This document shows, piece by piece, positions 7,929 to 17,542 of a stretch of 64,000 nucleotides of DNA (the stretch's first letter is position 1; each line of letters begins with the position of its first letter). The translations under genes and the position numbers were made by a program. Below the pieces are notes generated by a model. It made no database searches and was not told where the DNA came from. It worked only from the letters and a program-made list of their open reading frames with translations. The stretch is taken from the NCBI GenBank assembly GCA_945266285.1, contig CALYOP010000001.1:372001-436000 (forward strand). The letters run 5' to 3'. This DNA comes from an uncultured Commensalibacter sp. Its GTDB lineage: Bacteria; Pseudomonadota; Alphaproteobacteria; Acetobacterales; Acetobacteraceae.

Positions 7929-9776
7929 TTATAAAAAATTTTCGTTTTCTTGATCTTCTATTTCACCTTTCCGAACTGATGATAATGCTTTTACTCTAGC
8001 CAAAAACGTTCTTTGATGCGATTCATCGGGATATTTCTCCCAATTTTTTCGTGCTTGAATCACCTGTTTTTCCAAGGCTTCAATATTAAACAACCCATAG
8101 AAATGCCACCATTGTTTTTCGACCTCCTGCGGGCTGAAAGAAACAAGTTTCTCTCCTATAATGCGTAAACTATATTGATTTAACAACTTATCAAGTTTTG
8201 CTGTTAACCCTTTTCCTAAGAAGAAGTTAAAGACTTCTTTATAATCTTCGGTATTTGGTAATTCGAGCAATACCTCTCTTATGTTGGTTAGATCAGATGG
8301 TAAATCAAGTCTGCAGAACGCATCTTCTACATCAGGAATGATATTAGGGCAATAAACAAGCATAGCCGTAAGAATACACATCCGTTCATAATTTACCTGC
8401 TGACGCGTTAAATTCGGTCGAACAAATGGTTGATAAGTTGTCTTTTTTTCCTGCTGAAAGTTTCTTTTATTAATCCAATTATTATCAATCCAATTATTTT
8501 TTGGGTAAAATTGCGCGTAAAATTGATCAAAAAGTGTTTTGCGATATTCTTTTGCCAGATTTCGATCTTGAATTTTCGCCGCAGCAGAAAAAAGTTTATT
8601 CTTTAATGCTGCTTTTTGCTCAGGAGAATGATCAATCATCGATTCGGCAAGCAATTCATAAAGCACTTCGCTAAAAGAATGCCTTGACCGAATAAGCTCT
8701 AAAAAAGCTTCTTTACCTTCTTTTTGAATAAGACTATCAGGATCTTCTCCTTCAGGTAAGCGAATAAATTGCAAACTATGTTCAGGGGTTAAAACTGGTA
8801 ACGCCTCTTCTGCAGCATGTAACATAGCACGACGACCCGCAGCATCACCATCAAAGCAAATGGTTGGACGATCATCTATACGCCATAGGAGCTCCATTTG
8901 ATCTAAAGTCAATGCAGTTCCTAATGGTGCAACGGCTCCTATAAATCCAGCTTGATGCAAAGCAATGACATCCATATAACCTTCTACGACCAATAATGTA
9001 TGATAGCGTGGATCTGTAGTTTTATGCGTGGATATGGCAGAAAGATGGTTAAAACCAAATAATATTTTTCTTTTAGAAAAAAGCGGTGTTTCTGGACTAT
9101 TGAGGTATTTAGGTTGTCCATCACCCAAAATGCGTCCGCCAAATGCAATAACCCGTCCACGACGATCACAAATTGGGAAGGTTACGCGATTAAAAAATAA
9201 TTCTCCTCCCCATTGATCATCATTTAAGCGACGCAATAAACCCGCTGCCGCGATTAAATTTTCTGTAAATCCTTTGCCTTTAAGATAAGATATTAAACCT
9301 CCACGACCATCGCCTGACCATCCCAATTGAAATTTTTTGATCGTTTGTTCTGAAATACCTCGTTTTAGAAAATATTCCCGTCCTATTCGACCTTTAGGGG
9401 TATCCAATTGTTGGCTATAATATTCTTGTGCAGCGGCTAAAACTTCATACAAACCAGGCTGTTGGCTCGAGGTTTTTTGATGAGAAATTTGTTCAGGAAT
9501 TTCTAATCCTGCCAAAGCTGCCAGTTCCTGAATGGCTTCGTTAAAACTACGTCCTTCACTCTGCATAACATAAGAAATAGCATCGCCATGCGCACCACAA
9601 CCATAGCAATGGAAATGGTCATCATAAACATAAAAAGACGGTGTTTTTTCTCCATGGAAAGGACAGCATCCTTTCCAATAACGTCCCGACCGTACAAGCT
9701 TAACGTGCCGCCCTACGAGGCCAGGCATCGGTAAGCGTTGACGTAATTCGTCGAGAAATTTTGGATCAAAAGCCAT
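7929..9776 (-). CDS. dnaG: DNA primase DnaG
   Basis: Synthesises RNA primers at the replication fork and works with DnaB helicase. The N-terminal zinc-binding domain is intact (about residues 36-62: CCPFHGEKTPSF and FHCYGCGAHGDAIS). The catalytic core has the primase motif around FGGRILGDGQPKYLNSPETP and a TOPRIM fold with VVEGYMDVIALHQ and the acidic motif CFDGDAAGRRA (about 265-320). The C-terminal helicase-binding part is weakly conserved, as usual. No Shine-Dalgarno sequence lies at normal distance; AAGGA about 15 bases upstream is half of a small inverted repeat (9780-9796, AAGGA/TCCTT). The start lies 18 bases after yqeY. Confidence 0.96.
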   Translation of the reverse strand: MAFDPKFLDELRQRLPMPGLVGRHVKLVRSGRYWKGCCPFHGEKTPSFYVYDDHFHCYGCGAHGDAISYVMQSEGRSFNEAIQELAALAGLEIPEQISHQKTSSQQPGLYEVLAAAQEYYSQQLDTPKGRIGREYFLKRGISEQTIKKFQLGWSGDGRGGLISYLKGKGFTENLIAAAGLLRRLNDDQWGGELFFNRVTFPICDRRGRVIAFGGRILGDGQPKYLNSPETPLFSKRKILFGFNHLSAISTHKTTDPRYHTLLVVEGYMDVIALHQAGFIGAVAPLGTALTLDQMELLWRIDDRPTICFDGDAAGRRAMLHAAEEALPVLTPEHSLQFIRLPEGEDPDSLIQKEGKEAFLELIRSRHSFSEVLYELLAESMIDHSPEQKAALKNKLFSAAAKIQDRNLAKEYRKTLFDQFYAQFYPKNNWIDNNWINKRNFQQEKKTTYQPFVRPNLTRQQVNYERMCILTAMLVYCPNIIPDVEDAFCRLDLPSDLTNIREVLLELPNTEDYKEVFNFFLGKGLTAKLDKLLNQYSLRIIGEKLVSFSPQEVEKQWWHFYGLFNIEALEKQVIQARKNWEKYPDESHQRTFLARVKALSSVRKGEIEDQENENFL

Positions 9777-9794
9777 GATAAGGATATATTTTCC

Positions 9795-10250
9795 TTAATT
9801 AAGTTTTGCTTTAACCAACTGATTTACCTTGCCCATATCCAAAACAGCCCCATATTGCTGTTTCAATATAGCCATTACCTTACCCATATCTTTAATAGAT
9901 GCAGCGCCCGTTTTGGTAATAGCTTCTTCAACAGCTTTCTGCATGTCTGATTCATTCATCTGAGCAGGCAGAAAATCTTCAATAACCTTAATTTCTGCTT
10001 CTTCTTTTTCGGCAAGCTCTTCACGGTTACCTTGACGATAAAGTTCAACCGACTCGCGACGAGATTTTACCATACCTTTCAACATGGTAATGATTTCCTC
10101 GTCGCTAATCTGCTCTATTCCTTTAGGACGCGCTGCTATATCCTGATCTTTTAATTTCGCACCAATCATACGTAAGGTATTTAACCGTGCCGTATCTTTG
10201 GCTTTCATTGCTGTTTTAACTTCTTCTTTTAAACGTTCTCTCAAAGTCAT
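9795..10250 (-). CDS. GatB/YqeY domain-containing protein
   Basis: A 151-residue stand-alone copy of the helical YqeY domain that is also found at the C-terminus of the GatB subunit of the tRNA-dependent amidotransferase. Characteristic segments are LRMIGAKLKDQDIA, YRQGNREELAEKEEAEIKVIEDFLPAQM and MGKVMAILKQQYGAVLDMGKVNQLVK. The family is widespread next to dnaG and rpoD but its biochemical role is not settled. AAGGAG lies 6 bases before the ATG. First gene of yqeY-dnaG-rpoD and divergent from carA. Confidence 0.92.
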   Translation of the reverse strand: MTLRERLKEEVKTAMKAKDTARLNTLRMIGAKLKDQDIAARPKGIEQISDEEIITMLKGMVKSRRESVELYRQGNREELAEKEEAEIKVIEDFLPAQMNESDMQKAVEEAITKTGAASIKDMGKVMAILKQQYGAVLDMGKVNQLVKAKLN

Positions 10251-10309
10251 CTTTTACTCCTTATCTTTATCACTTTCGATTTACAGTATTCTCACTGATT
10301 AAAAAACCA

Positions 10310-10367
10310 ATAGGAAAAAATTTCCCAATATTTTTTTTAAAAAAAGATATAGGAATTTTTTTCCAAA
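10310..10367. promoter_or_regulatory. Paired dyad repeats in the yqeY-carA divergent promoter region
   Basis: Two related 19-base elements, ATAGGAAAAAATTTCCCAA (10310-10328) and ATAGGAATTTTTTTCCAAA (10349-10367), start 39 bases apart. Each has an imperfect GGAA...TTCC dyad, and a further half-like TTCCAAAA follows at 10376. The spacing and position between two divergent genes suggest operators, but homopolymer runs make chance similarity possible. No confident -35/-10 pair could be assigned to carA. Confidence 0.35.
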
Positions 10368-10413
10368 TACTTATATTCCAAAAAATGGCAAACGTCCGAC
10401 AAGGGACATCATT

Positions 10414-11784
10414 ATGATGAATATCGACACTATCATTACGCGTTTGGGCGGAATTGAACAGGCCGCTCGTATCACTGGCGTTTCAACAGAAGCAATTCGT
10501 AAATGGCGCCAAGCCAAGGCTATTCCATCCCGTCATTGGTCAGTTATTATACAAGAAACGGGTCTAAGCCTTTCTGATTTGCAACCTGATAATCCTGTTG
10601 AATCCAGTCTTACCCCCCCAAATGGCGCAGATGCAGTATTATTATTAGAAGATGGTACTATATTATGGGGTCTCGGTTTTGGTGCGTATACAAACAAAGA
10701 AAAGCCCGCAATCGGAGAAATATGCTTTTCTACCGGTATGACCGGATACCAAGAAACATTGACCGATCCCTCTTTTGCAGGACAGCTCATTACCTTTACT
10801 TTCCCTCATATCGGCAATGTTGGTACTAATCCCGACGATAACGAAGCAGCACAAATCGCAGCACGTGGATTAATCGTTAAACAGAATATCACCGAACCTG
10901 CGAACTGGCGTTCAACAGCCTCTTTGTGTGAATGGTTAAAAGAAAATCATATTACAGGAATCTGTGCTATTGATACGCGTACTTTAACGCTGCATATTCG
11001 GGACCATGGACCACAAAATGCTTTGTTGTTCTGGCCTGAAGATGGCTTATTTGATATTCCAGCTTTACAAGAACAAGTCAAAGCCTGGCCTGGCCTTCAA
11101 GGAATGGATCTTGCAAAGGAAGTCACTTGTACCGAAGCATTTTCTTGGAATGAAGGTGTTTGGCACTGGCCAGAAGGTGCGCATTCCGATATTCCTTCAA
11201 GTCATCATGTTGTAGCAATAGATTACGGCGCTAAAAGAAATATTTTCCGTAATCTTGTTGAAGCAGGATGCCGACTAACAGTTGTGCCCGCTACAGCTTC
11301 CGCAGAAGAAATACTCAGTTATAACCCTGATGGTGTTTTCCTGTCGAATGGACCTGCTGATCCTGCAGCCACAGCACAATATGCTGTTCCAGTTTTACAG
11401 AAACTTTTGGAAAAACGTATTCCAATTTTTGGCATTTGTTTAGGTCATCAACTTTTATCTTTGGCACTAGGCGGTAAAACTTACAAACTGGAACAAGGTC
11501 ATCGTGGTGCCAATCAACCCGTAAAAAATATGATGAACCACAAAGTTGAAATTACCAGTCAAAATCACGGTTTTGCGGTAGACCCTAAAAGCTTGCCTGC
11601 GGATGCTCATGCAACACATATTAATTTGTTTGACGGTTCTAACGAAGGGGTTGCTTCGGATAAATATCCTGCTTTTTCAGTACAATATCATCCAGAAGCC
11701 AGCCCAGGCCCAACAGATAGCCGCTATTTATTTCAACGCTTTATTGAACTGATGAATTCTCATCCTGTTTCCAAAAATAATTAA
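10414..11784 (+). CDS. carA: Carbamoyl-phosphate synthase small subunit with an N-terminal helix-turn-helix extension
   Basis: The glutaminase subunit hydrolyses glutamine and passes ammonia to CarB for carbamoyl phosphate, feeding arginine and pyrimidine synthesis. Residues about 71-450 are ordinary CarA: ADAVLLLEDGTILWG at the start, FGICLGHQLLSLALGG with the nucleophilic Cys, and YHPEASPGPTD with the catalytic His/Glu. Residues 1-60 are extra: RLGGIEQAARITGVSTEAIR followed by KWRQAKAIPSRHW, with the layout of a small Cro/YdaS-like DNA-binding domain. The start is well placed (AAGGGA 7 bases before ATG) and there is no ATG between the two parts, so the fusion looks real. The total of 456 residues exceeds the usual 380-400. 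carB follows after 9 bases. I recall an NCBI domain named after carbamoyl-phosphate synthase (carph-isopro) that may describe this extension. Confidence 0.95.
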   Translation: MMNIDTIITRLGGIEQAARITGVSTEAIRKWRQAKAIPSRHWSVIIQETGLSLSDLQPDNPVESSLTPPNGADAVLLLEDGTILWGLGFGAYTNKEKPAIGEICFSTGMTGYQETLTDPSFAGQLITFTFPHIGNVGTNPDDNEAAQIAARGLIVKQNITEPANWRSTASLCEWLKENHITGICAIDTRTLTLHIRDHGPQNALLFWPEDGLFDIPALQEQVKAWPGLQGMDLAKEVTCTEAFSWNEGVWHWPEGAHSDIPSSHHVVAIDYGAKRNIFRNLVEAGCRLTVVPATASAEEILSYNPDGVFLSNGPADPAATAQYAVPVLQKLLEKRIPIFGICLGHQLLSLALGGKTYKLEQGHRGANQPVKNMMNHKVEITSQNHGFAVDPKSLPADAHATHINLFDGSNEGVASDKYPAFSVQYHPEASPGPTDSRYLFQRFIELMNSHPVSKNN

Positions 11785-11793
11785 GGTGCTCCT

Positions 11794-14700
11794 ATGCCTA
11801 AACGGACAGATATTTCCTCAATTATGATCATTGGCGCGGGTCCTATTGTTATCGGACAGGCCTGTGAATTCGATTATTCTGGTGCACAAGCTTGTAAAGC
11901 ACTGCGCGAAGAAGGTTACCGGGTTATTTTGGTCAACTCCAATCCAGCGACCATTATGACCGATCCCGATATGGCCGATGCAACCTATATAGAACCCATT
12001 ACACCTGAAACCATTGAAAAAATAATCTTGCGGGAAAAACCGGACGCGATCTTACCAACTATGGGTGGACAAACCGCGCTTAATACTGCCATCGCTCTGG
12101 ATAAATCAGGTTTTTTAAAAGAACATAATGTTGAGCTTATCGGAGCAAAAGCCGATGTTATTGATCGTGCAGAAGATCGGCTTAAATTTCGTGAAGCGAT
12201 GGAAGCTATCTGTATCGAAAGCCCAAGAAGTAGTATTGCTCATACGATAGAAGAAGCACGTGATGCTTTGCAAAAAGTTGGTTTGCCCGCTGTTATTCGC
12301 CCTTCTTTTACCTTAGGCGGTTCCGGTGGTGGTATTGCTTATAATCGCGATGAATTCGAACAAATCGTTTCTTCTGGTCTGGAAGCTTCTCCTACTACGG
12401 AAGTATTAATTGAAGAAAGCGTGCTAGGATGGAAAGAATATGAGATGGAGGTTGTCCGCGATAAAGCGGATAATTGCATCATCATTTGTTCAATCGAAAA
12501 TATCGATCCCATGGGCATTCATACCGGTGATTCGATCACCGTTGCCCCGGCCCTAACCTTGACTGATAAAGAGTATCAACGTATGCGCGATGCTTCAATC
12601 GCTTGCTTACGTGCGATTGGTGTGGATACGGGTGGGTCAAATGTGCAATTTGGTTTGAACCCTGTTGATGGCCGTATGGTTATTATTGAGATGAACCCAC
12701 GTGTTTCACGTTCGTCTGCTTTGGCATCAAAAGCTACAGGTTTCCCAATTGCTAAAATTGCTGCAAAACTGGCAATCGGTTATACATTAGATGAATTAAA
12801 GAACGATATTACCAAAACAACTCCGGCATCTTTTGAACCAACCCTTGATTATGTCGTCGTAAAGATTCCACGTTTTACCTTTGAAAAATTCCCTGGAACA
12901 CCTGCACTATTGACCACAAGTATGAAGTCTGTGGGCGAAGCGATGGCCATTGGACGTAGTTTCTCAGAAGCCTTGCAAAAAGGTTTGCGTTCTATGGAAA
13001 TTGGCTTATCCGGTCTGGATCCAGTGGAAGTTCCTGGTGACGGAAATGAAGACGCTTTTCGAGCTGCTTTATCACAACCACGTCCCAATCGCATTTTAAC
13101 AGTAGCACAAGCATTACGTGCAAAGATTCCACTGGAACGTATTCACGAAGCATGCCGTTTTGATTATTGGTTCTTGCGCGAACTTGAAAAAATTATTCAA
13201 GCTGAAGAAAAATTAGAACAAGATGGCCTTCCACAAGATGCACATCAACTAAGATTGCTTAAAGCAATGGGCTTTTCCGACAAAAGATTGGCAGCCTTAA
13301 CCAATAACAAGGAAAAAGATGTTGTTCAGTTACGCGAACAATTAGACGTCCATGCGGTTTATAGACGGATTGATACTTGTGCTGGAGAATTTGCTTCTTC
13401 AACTTCTTATATGTATTCGACCTATGAAGGTGGTTTCAATAAACCTGTTTGTGAAAGTCAACCCACGGATCGTGAAAAAATCATTATTCTTGGTGGCGGT
13501 CCCAATCGTATTGGACAAGGTATTGAGTTTGATTACTGCTGTGTTCATGCTGCTTATGCTTTACGCGAAGCAGGCTTCGAAACCATTATGGTGAACTGTA
13601 ATCCAGAAACCGTTTCTACGGATTATGATACTTCTGACCGTCTGTATTTTGAACCCTTAACCAATGAAGATGTCATTGAGTTGATCCGTCGTGAACAGCA
13701 AAATGGGCATGTTAAAGGTTGTATCGTTCAATATGGCGGACAAACGCCCTTGAAACTATCAAAAGCTTTGGAAGAAGCAAAGATTCCGTTATTAGGAACG
13801 CCCGCTGATGCCATTGACCTTGCTGAAGATCGAGAACGTTTTCAGGAATTGCTAAAGAAATTAGGTTTACGTCAACCTTCGAACGGCATTGCACATGATG
13901 CAAGTGAAGCCGAAAAAGTTGCGGAAGAAATCGGTTATCCTGTTGTGGTTCGCCCTTCCTATGTTTTAGGTGGCCGTGCAATGGAAATTGTACATGACCG
14001 TGCAGGGTTACAGCGTTATTTACGTGAGGTTTTACAATCTGCTGGAGATGATGTTTCTTCAGGGCCGCTTTTAATTGACCAATATCTGGATGATGCTATT
14101 GAAACTGACGTAGATTGTATCGCTGATGGTGAAAATGTCTATGTTGCAGGGGTCATGGAACATATTGAACAAGCAGGTATCCATTCTGGCGACAGTGCTT
14201 GTTCGCTTCCACCTTATACCTTATCACCTGCCATTGTAACCGAATTAAAAGCGCAAACCGGGGCTTTAGCAAAAGAACTGGGTATTGTCGGTTTGATGAA
14301 CGTACAATTTGCTATTAAGAATAATGAAATCTTTATTCTCGAAGTAAATCCACGGGCTTCACGGACGGTGCCTTTTGTTGCTAAAGCGACCGGGGTTCCT
14401 GTTGCTAAAATCGGTGCTCGCGTTATGGCTGGTGCTAGTCTAAAAGATTTTTCATTAGAGCAACGTTTAACCTCAGCACATGTTGCCGTAAAAGAAGCCG
14501 TATTTCCTTTTAATCGTTTCCCCAATGTCGATATAATTCTAGGACCAGAAATGCGTTCTACTGGTGAAGTTATGGGCATTGATATCTCCTTTGAACGTGC
14601 TTTTGCTAAATCACAGTTGGGAGCTGGTGTTGTATTGCCCTTATCAGGTACGGTTTTCCTTTCGGTTCGGCATAGTGACCGGCCGGCTTTGCTGCCTCTA

Positions 14701-15063
14701 GGTCGCCGATTAGCAGAAATGGGCTTTACCATTCTAGCAACGCGTGGTACTGCTGAAACCTTACGTAATGCTGGGATTGAAACCAAAACGGTGAACAAGG
14801 TTCTTGAAGGTCGTCCTAATTGTGTGGATGCAATTCTTTCGGGTGAAGTTCAGTTGATTGTTAATACGGTTCAAGGTGCACAAGCTACTGCAGATAGTTT
14901 TGACATTCGCCGTTCAGCATTAACCAATGGAATTCCTCACTATACGACGATGGCTGGTGCTATTGCTGCAGTACACGCTATTGCCGCATTACGTGAAGGA
15001 AACTTGTCGGTAGCCCCTTTACAGTCCTATTTCCATAATAGTTTTCAACAAAAGGTTGATTAA
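11794..15063 (+). CDS. carB: Carbamoyl-phosphate synthase large subunit
   Basis: Makes carbamoyl phosphate from bicarbonate, ammonia and two ATP. The 1089-residue protein has the duplicated layout: first ATP-grasp half (ANDPNLGG-type repeats, [20 protein letters not shown] near residue 12, [18 protein letters not shown] near 168), an oligomerisation segment (about 400-550), the second half ([20 protein letters not shown] near residue 567, [18 protein letters not shown] near 715), and the C-terminal MGS-like allosteric domain (about 940-1070) where pyrimidine and ornithine effectors bind in E. coli. It follows carA by 9 bases in one operon. Confidence 0.97.
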   Translation: MPKRTDISSIMIIGAGPIVIGQACEFDYSGAQACKALREEGYRVILVNSNPATIMTDPDMADATYIEPITPETIEKIILREKPDAILPTMGGQTALNTAIALDKSGFLKEHNVELIGAKADVIDRAEDRLKFREAMEAICIESPRSSIAHTIEEARDALQKVGLPAVIRPSFTLGGSGGGIAYNRDEFEQIVSSGLEASPTTEVLIEESVLGWKEYEMEVVRDKADNCIIICSIENIDPMGIHTGDSITVAPALTLTDKEYQRMRDASIACLRAIGVDTGGSNVQFGLNPVDGRMVIIEMNPRVSRSSALASKATGFPIAKIAAKLAIGYTLDELKNDITKTTPASFEPTLDYVVVKIPRFTFEKFPGTPALLTTSMKSVGEAMAIGRSFSEALQKGLRSMEIGLSGLDPVEVPGDGNEDAFRAALSQPRPNRILTVAQALRAKIPLERIHEACRFDYWFLRELEKIIQAEEKLEQDGLPQDAHQLRLLKAMGFSDKRLAALTNNKEKDVVQLREQLDVHAVYRRIDTCAGEFASSTSYMYSTYEGGFNKPVCESQPTDREKIIILGGGPNRIGQGIEFDYCCVHAAYALREAGFETIMVNCNPETVSTDYDTSDRLYFEPLTNEDVIELIRREQQNGHVKGCIVQYGGQTPLKLSKALEEAKIPLLGTPADAIDLAEDRERFQELLKKLGLRQPSNGIAHDASEAEKVAEEIGYPVVVRPSYVLGGRAMEIVHDRAGLQRYLREVLQSAGDDVSSGPLLIDQYLDDAIETDVDCIADGENVYVAGVMEHIEQAGIHSGDSACSLPPYTLSPAIVTELKAQTGALAKELGIVGLMNVQFAIKNNEIFILEVNPRASRTVPFVAKATGVPVAKIGARVMAGASLKDFSLEQRLTSAHVAVKEAVFPFNRFPNVDIILGPEMRSTGEVMGIDISFERAFAKSQLGAGVVLPLSGTVFLSVRHSDRPALLPLGRRLAEMGFTILATRGTAETLRNAGIETKTVNKVLEGRPNCVDAILSGEVQLIVNTVQGAQATADSFDIRRSALTNGIPHYTTMAGAIAAVHAIAALREGNLSVAPLQSYFHNSFQQKVD

Positions 15064-15082
15064 TCCTTTATTCGGTATAGGA

Positions 15083-15088
15083 TATAAT
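15083..15088 (+). promoter_or_regulatory. Candidate -10 element of greA
   Basis: A consensus TATAAT lies 89 bases before the greA start. The best upstream match, TTGATT at 15056-15061, is 21 bases away, too far for a standard -35, so the promoter is only moderately supported. If used, transcription would begin just before the hairpin at 15096. Confidence 0.4.
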
Positions 15089-15095
15089 TAATAAT

Positions 15096-15147
15096 CTGCA
15101 CTATGATAAATCTGTTTATTAAAATAGACAGGATTGTTATGGTGCAG
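15096..15147 (+). terminator. Long hairpin with a T-rich tail in the greA leader (carB terminator or greA attenuator)
   Basis: CTGCAC (15096-15101) pairs with GTGCAG (15142-15147), and CTGTTTATT (15111-15119) with AATAGACAG (15123-15131) with one G-T pair; the segments between also pair largely through A-T and G-T pairs, giving a nearly continuous stem of about 24 pairs. GTTTCTTTTATA follows. The hairpin could end carAB transcripts, attenuate greA transcripts, or both. Confidence 0.55.
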
Positions 15148-15176
15148 GTTTCTTTTATATAAAGAGGTAAATGATC

Positions 15177-15650
15177 TTGCAAAAATTTCCAATGACAGCT
15201 CTGGGTTTAAAGCGCTTGGAAGAAGAATTTCATAAGCTGAAAGATATTGAACGACCCGAAGTAATTCGAGCAATCGCCGAAGCACGTAGTCATGGTGATC
15301 TCTCTGAAAATGCAGAGTATGAAGCAGCACGTGAACGACAATCTTTTATTGAAGGTCGTATCATGGAGCTAGAAAAAATTATTGGCGCTGCACAGGTTAT
15401 TGATCCAGCCAGTTTATCCGGTAATAACGTTAAATTTGGTGCTAAAGTTGTACTGGTTGACGAAGAAACAGACAAAGAATTCTCATACCAGATTGTCGGT
15501 GTCCATGAAGCCGATATTAAATTAGGATTGTTATCGATTTCTTCACCTTTAGCCAAAGCATTAATTGGTAAAGAAAAAGGCTCAACGGTTTCCGTTCCCG
15601 CCCCGGGCGGCGATCGTACTTACGAAATCCTTGATATTATTTACGGCTAG
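15177..15650 (+). CDS. greA: Transcription elongation factor GreA
   Basis: Binds in the secondary channel of RNA polymerase and stimulates cleavage of backtracked RNA. The N-terminal coiled coil carries the family signature LSENAEYEAARERQSFIEGRI (about residues 42-63) with the acidic tip Asp/Glu; the C-terminal FKBP-like domain follows (GAKVVLVDEETDKEFSYQIVG). I chose TTG 15177 over the ATG at 15171: AAAGAGG ends 3 bases before that ATG but 9 before the TTG, and the resulting N-terminus MQKFPMTALG matches relatives as I recall them. The leader holds a long hairpin. Confidence 0.94.
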   Translation: MQKFPMTALGLKRLEEEFHKLKDIERPEVIRAIAEARSHGDLSENAEYEAARERQSFIEGRIMELEKIIGAAQVIDPASLSGNNVKFGAKVVLVDEETDKEFSYQIVGVHEADIKLGLLSISSPLAKALIGKEKGSTVSVPAPGGDRTYEILDIIYG

Positions 15651-15667
15651 AAGTCTGATTTACAACA

Positions 15668-16864
15668 ATGGTCACAATTGAAGATATCTACGCGGCAGCA
15701 GAACGCATCAAAGGACGGGTGTTGCGAACACCTACAATTTACTGTCAAGCACTCTCTAAACGTCTAGATACAGACATTACACTAAAGCTTGAAAACCTTC
15801 AGGCTGTTGGTTCGTTCAAAGAACGTGGTGCTGCAAACCGATTGGCTTTATTGTCAGAAGAAGAAAAAAAACGTGGTGTTATTGCCGTTTCTGCAGGTAA
15901 TCACGCGCAAGGTGTTGCTCGGCATGCCCAGCTATTAGGTATCAATGCGGTTATTGTAATGCCTAAATTTACCCCTGTAACCAAGATGAATCGAACGGCT
16001 GCATGGGGTGCAAAAGTCATATTGGCAGGTGAAGATTTTGCAGAAGCTGTGAAATTTGCATATGAACTTTGCGCCAAAGAAGGACAGATTTTCATTCATC
16101 CTTATGATGACCCCGGTGTAATTGCAGGGCAAGGAACCTTAGCAGTTGAACTGTTTGAGGAAGTTGACGATCTTGATTATTTAATTGTTCCCATTGGTGG
16201 TGGTGGTTTAATCTCTGGTTGTGCTATCGCAGCAGCTTCATTACGACCTAATACCAAAGTCATTGGTGTACAGACCAGAAGTTATTCATCCTATTCTATC
16301 TGTTCGGATTCGGAATTAAACCCACCTGGTGGCCCCACAATTGCAGAAGGAATTGCGGTTCTTAAACTCGGCCGGCAACCTTTAGAAATTATTCGTCAAC
16401 ATGTTGATGATATTCTTACCGTTTCTGAACAAGGCATTGAAGATGCTATTACCTTAATTGCCGAAGATGCTAAGCAAGTTACGGAAGGTGCTGCTGCCAG
16501 TGCTTTGGCTGCTATTATTTCTTATCCCGAAAGGTTCAAGCATAAGAAAGTTGCCTTCCCTATTAGCGGTGGAAATATTGATACAAGAATTATGGCCAAT
16601 ATTTTTATCCGTTCCTTGTTGCGTGATGGCCGACTGCTTCGTTTAAGTATGTCTATTCCCGATCGCCCTGGCATATTAGCAGATATTTCACAAATTATTG
16701 GTGAATGTGGCGGGAATATTATCGAAGTTTCACACCAACGTTTATTTACATCTTCAAGCGTGCAATCAGCCTTGTTAGAAGTAATTATAGAAGCACGGAG
16801 TGGTGAACATTCCAATGAAATTATGAACCGTTTAAGAGAAAAATATACGGTTGAACGAATATAG
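15668..16864 (+). CDS. ilvA: Threonine ammonia-lyase with C-terminal ACT domain
   Basis: PLP-dependent deamination of threonine to 2-oxobutanoate, the first step towards isoleucine (or threonine catabolism). The PLP lysine is in NLQAVGSFKERGAANRL (about residue 45-60), the phosphate-binding glycine loop is PIGGGGLISGCAIAA (about 175-190), and SGGNIDTRIMA marks the end of the catalytic domain. A single ACT domain lies at about 325-398 (LSMSIPDRPGILADISQIIG). At 398 residues it is of the shorter TdcB-like/ACT type rather than the 500-residue IlvA with two regulatory domains, so feedback behaviour may differ. It follows greA by 17 bases. Confidence 0.92.
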   Translation: MVTIEDIYAAAERIKGRVLRTPTIYCQALSKRLDTDITLKLENLQAVGSFKERGAANRLALLSEEEKKRGVIAVSAGNHAQGVARHAQLLGINAVIVMPKFTPVTKMNRTAAWGAKVILAGEDFAEAVKFAYELCAKEGQIFIHPYDDPGVIAGQGTLAVELFEEVDDLDYLIVPIGGGGLISGCAIAAASLRPNTKVIGVQTRSYSSYSICSDSELNPPGGPTIAEGIAVLKLGRQPLEIIRQHVDDILTVSEQGIEDAITLIAEDAKQVTEGAAASALAAIISYPERFKHKKVAFPISGGNIDTRIMANIFIRSLLRDGRLLRLSMSIPDRPGILADISQIIGECGGNIIEVSHQRLFTSSSVQSALLEVIIEARSGEHSNEIMNRLREKYTVERI

Positions 16865-16873
16865 GAAAATACA

Positions 16874-17497
16874 ATGATAGCGCTTTATGGCATGCTTGAC
16901 TCCCCCTTTGTTAGACGGGTTGCTATTTCGCTATCTTTGTATGAATTGCCTTTTGAACATTATCCGCTTTCTGTTTTTAAGGATTATCAAGAATTCAAAA
17001 AGATCAATCCTGTCGTTAAAGCACCCACGCTTAAACTAGATAATGGCGTTGTTCTGATGGATTCATCTTTGATTTTATCTTATTTCGAAAGTATCGTTCC
17101 TGCTGAAAAACGGTTGATGCCTTTATCAACCCCTTTATTTGCAAAGCATTTACATCAAATCGGATTAGCACTTACCGCTTGTGAGAAAGGCGTTCAAATT
17201 TCAGGCGAGATTAATCGTCGACCGGTAGAACAGCAATCTAGTATATGGCTTGACCGAAATACAGAACAACTTTTAGCTGCATTTCAAAGCTTGGAAATGC
17301 TAATTTCCTCACAAAACCACGATTCCTCTCAAACATCACAAATGATCTCTCAAGCAGATATTACAACGGTAGTCGCTTGGTCATATACGCAATACCGTTT
17401 AGCTAATCGGGTCGAAATACAGAAATTTCCACATTTACATCAATTAGCAAACACACTGGAAAATCTTCCTATTTTCAAGAAAAATCCTATTGAATGA
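16874..17497 (+). CDS. Glutathione S-transferase family protein
   Basis: A 207-residue protein with an N-terminal thioredoxin-like domain (MIALYGMLDSPFVRRVAISL, then NPVVKAPTLKLDNGVVLMDSSLILSYFE with the cis-Pro and the glutathione-contacting DS) and an all-helical C-terminal domain. The substrate is unknown; the N-terminal Ser near residue 10 (DSPFVRR) fits the Ser/Cys-type bacterial GSTs. AGGAAA lies 6 bases before ATG, and it begins 9 bases after ilvA, probably in the same transcript. A short weak hairpin (17514-17531) lies between its stop and convergent msrB. Confidence 0.88.
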   Translation: MIALYGMLDSPFVRRVAISLSLYELPFEHYPLSVFKDYQEFKKINPVVKAPTLKLDNGVVLMDSSLILSYFESIVPAEKRLMPLSTPLFAKHLHQIGLALTACEKGVQISGEINRRPVEQQSSIWLDRNTEQLLAAFQSLEMLISSQNHDSSQTSQMISQADITTVVAWSYTQYRLANRVEIQKFPHLHQLANTLENLPIFKKNPIE

Positions 17498-17542
17498 TTT
17501 TTGACTTTTTCAGTATTCAGTAGATTGAATATGACCGTTTGA

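Noticed and set aside
14214-14798. 194-residue open frame on the reverse strand inside carB
   Set aside because: Antisense to a well-conserved coding region; composition follows the carB codons and there is no recognisable domain or start signal.
17498-17542. Bidirectional terminator between the glutathione S-transferase gene and msrB
   Set aside because: The stem is only 6 bp (TATTCA/TGAATA) and lacks a T run on either strand.
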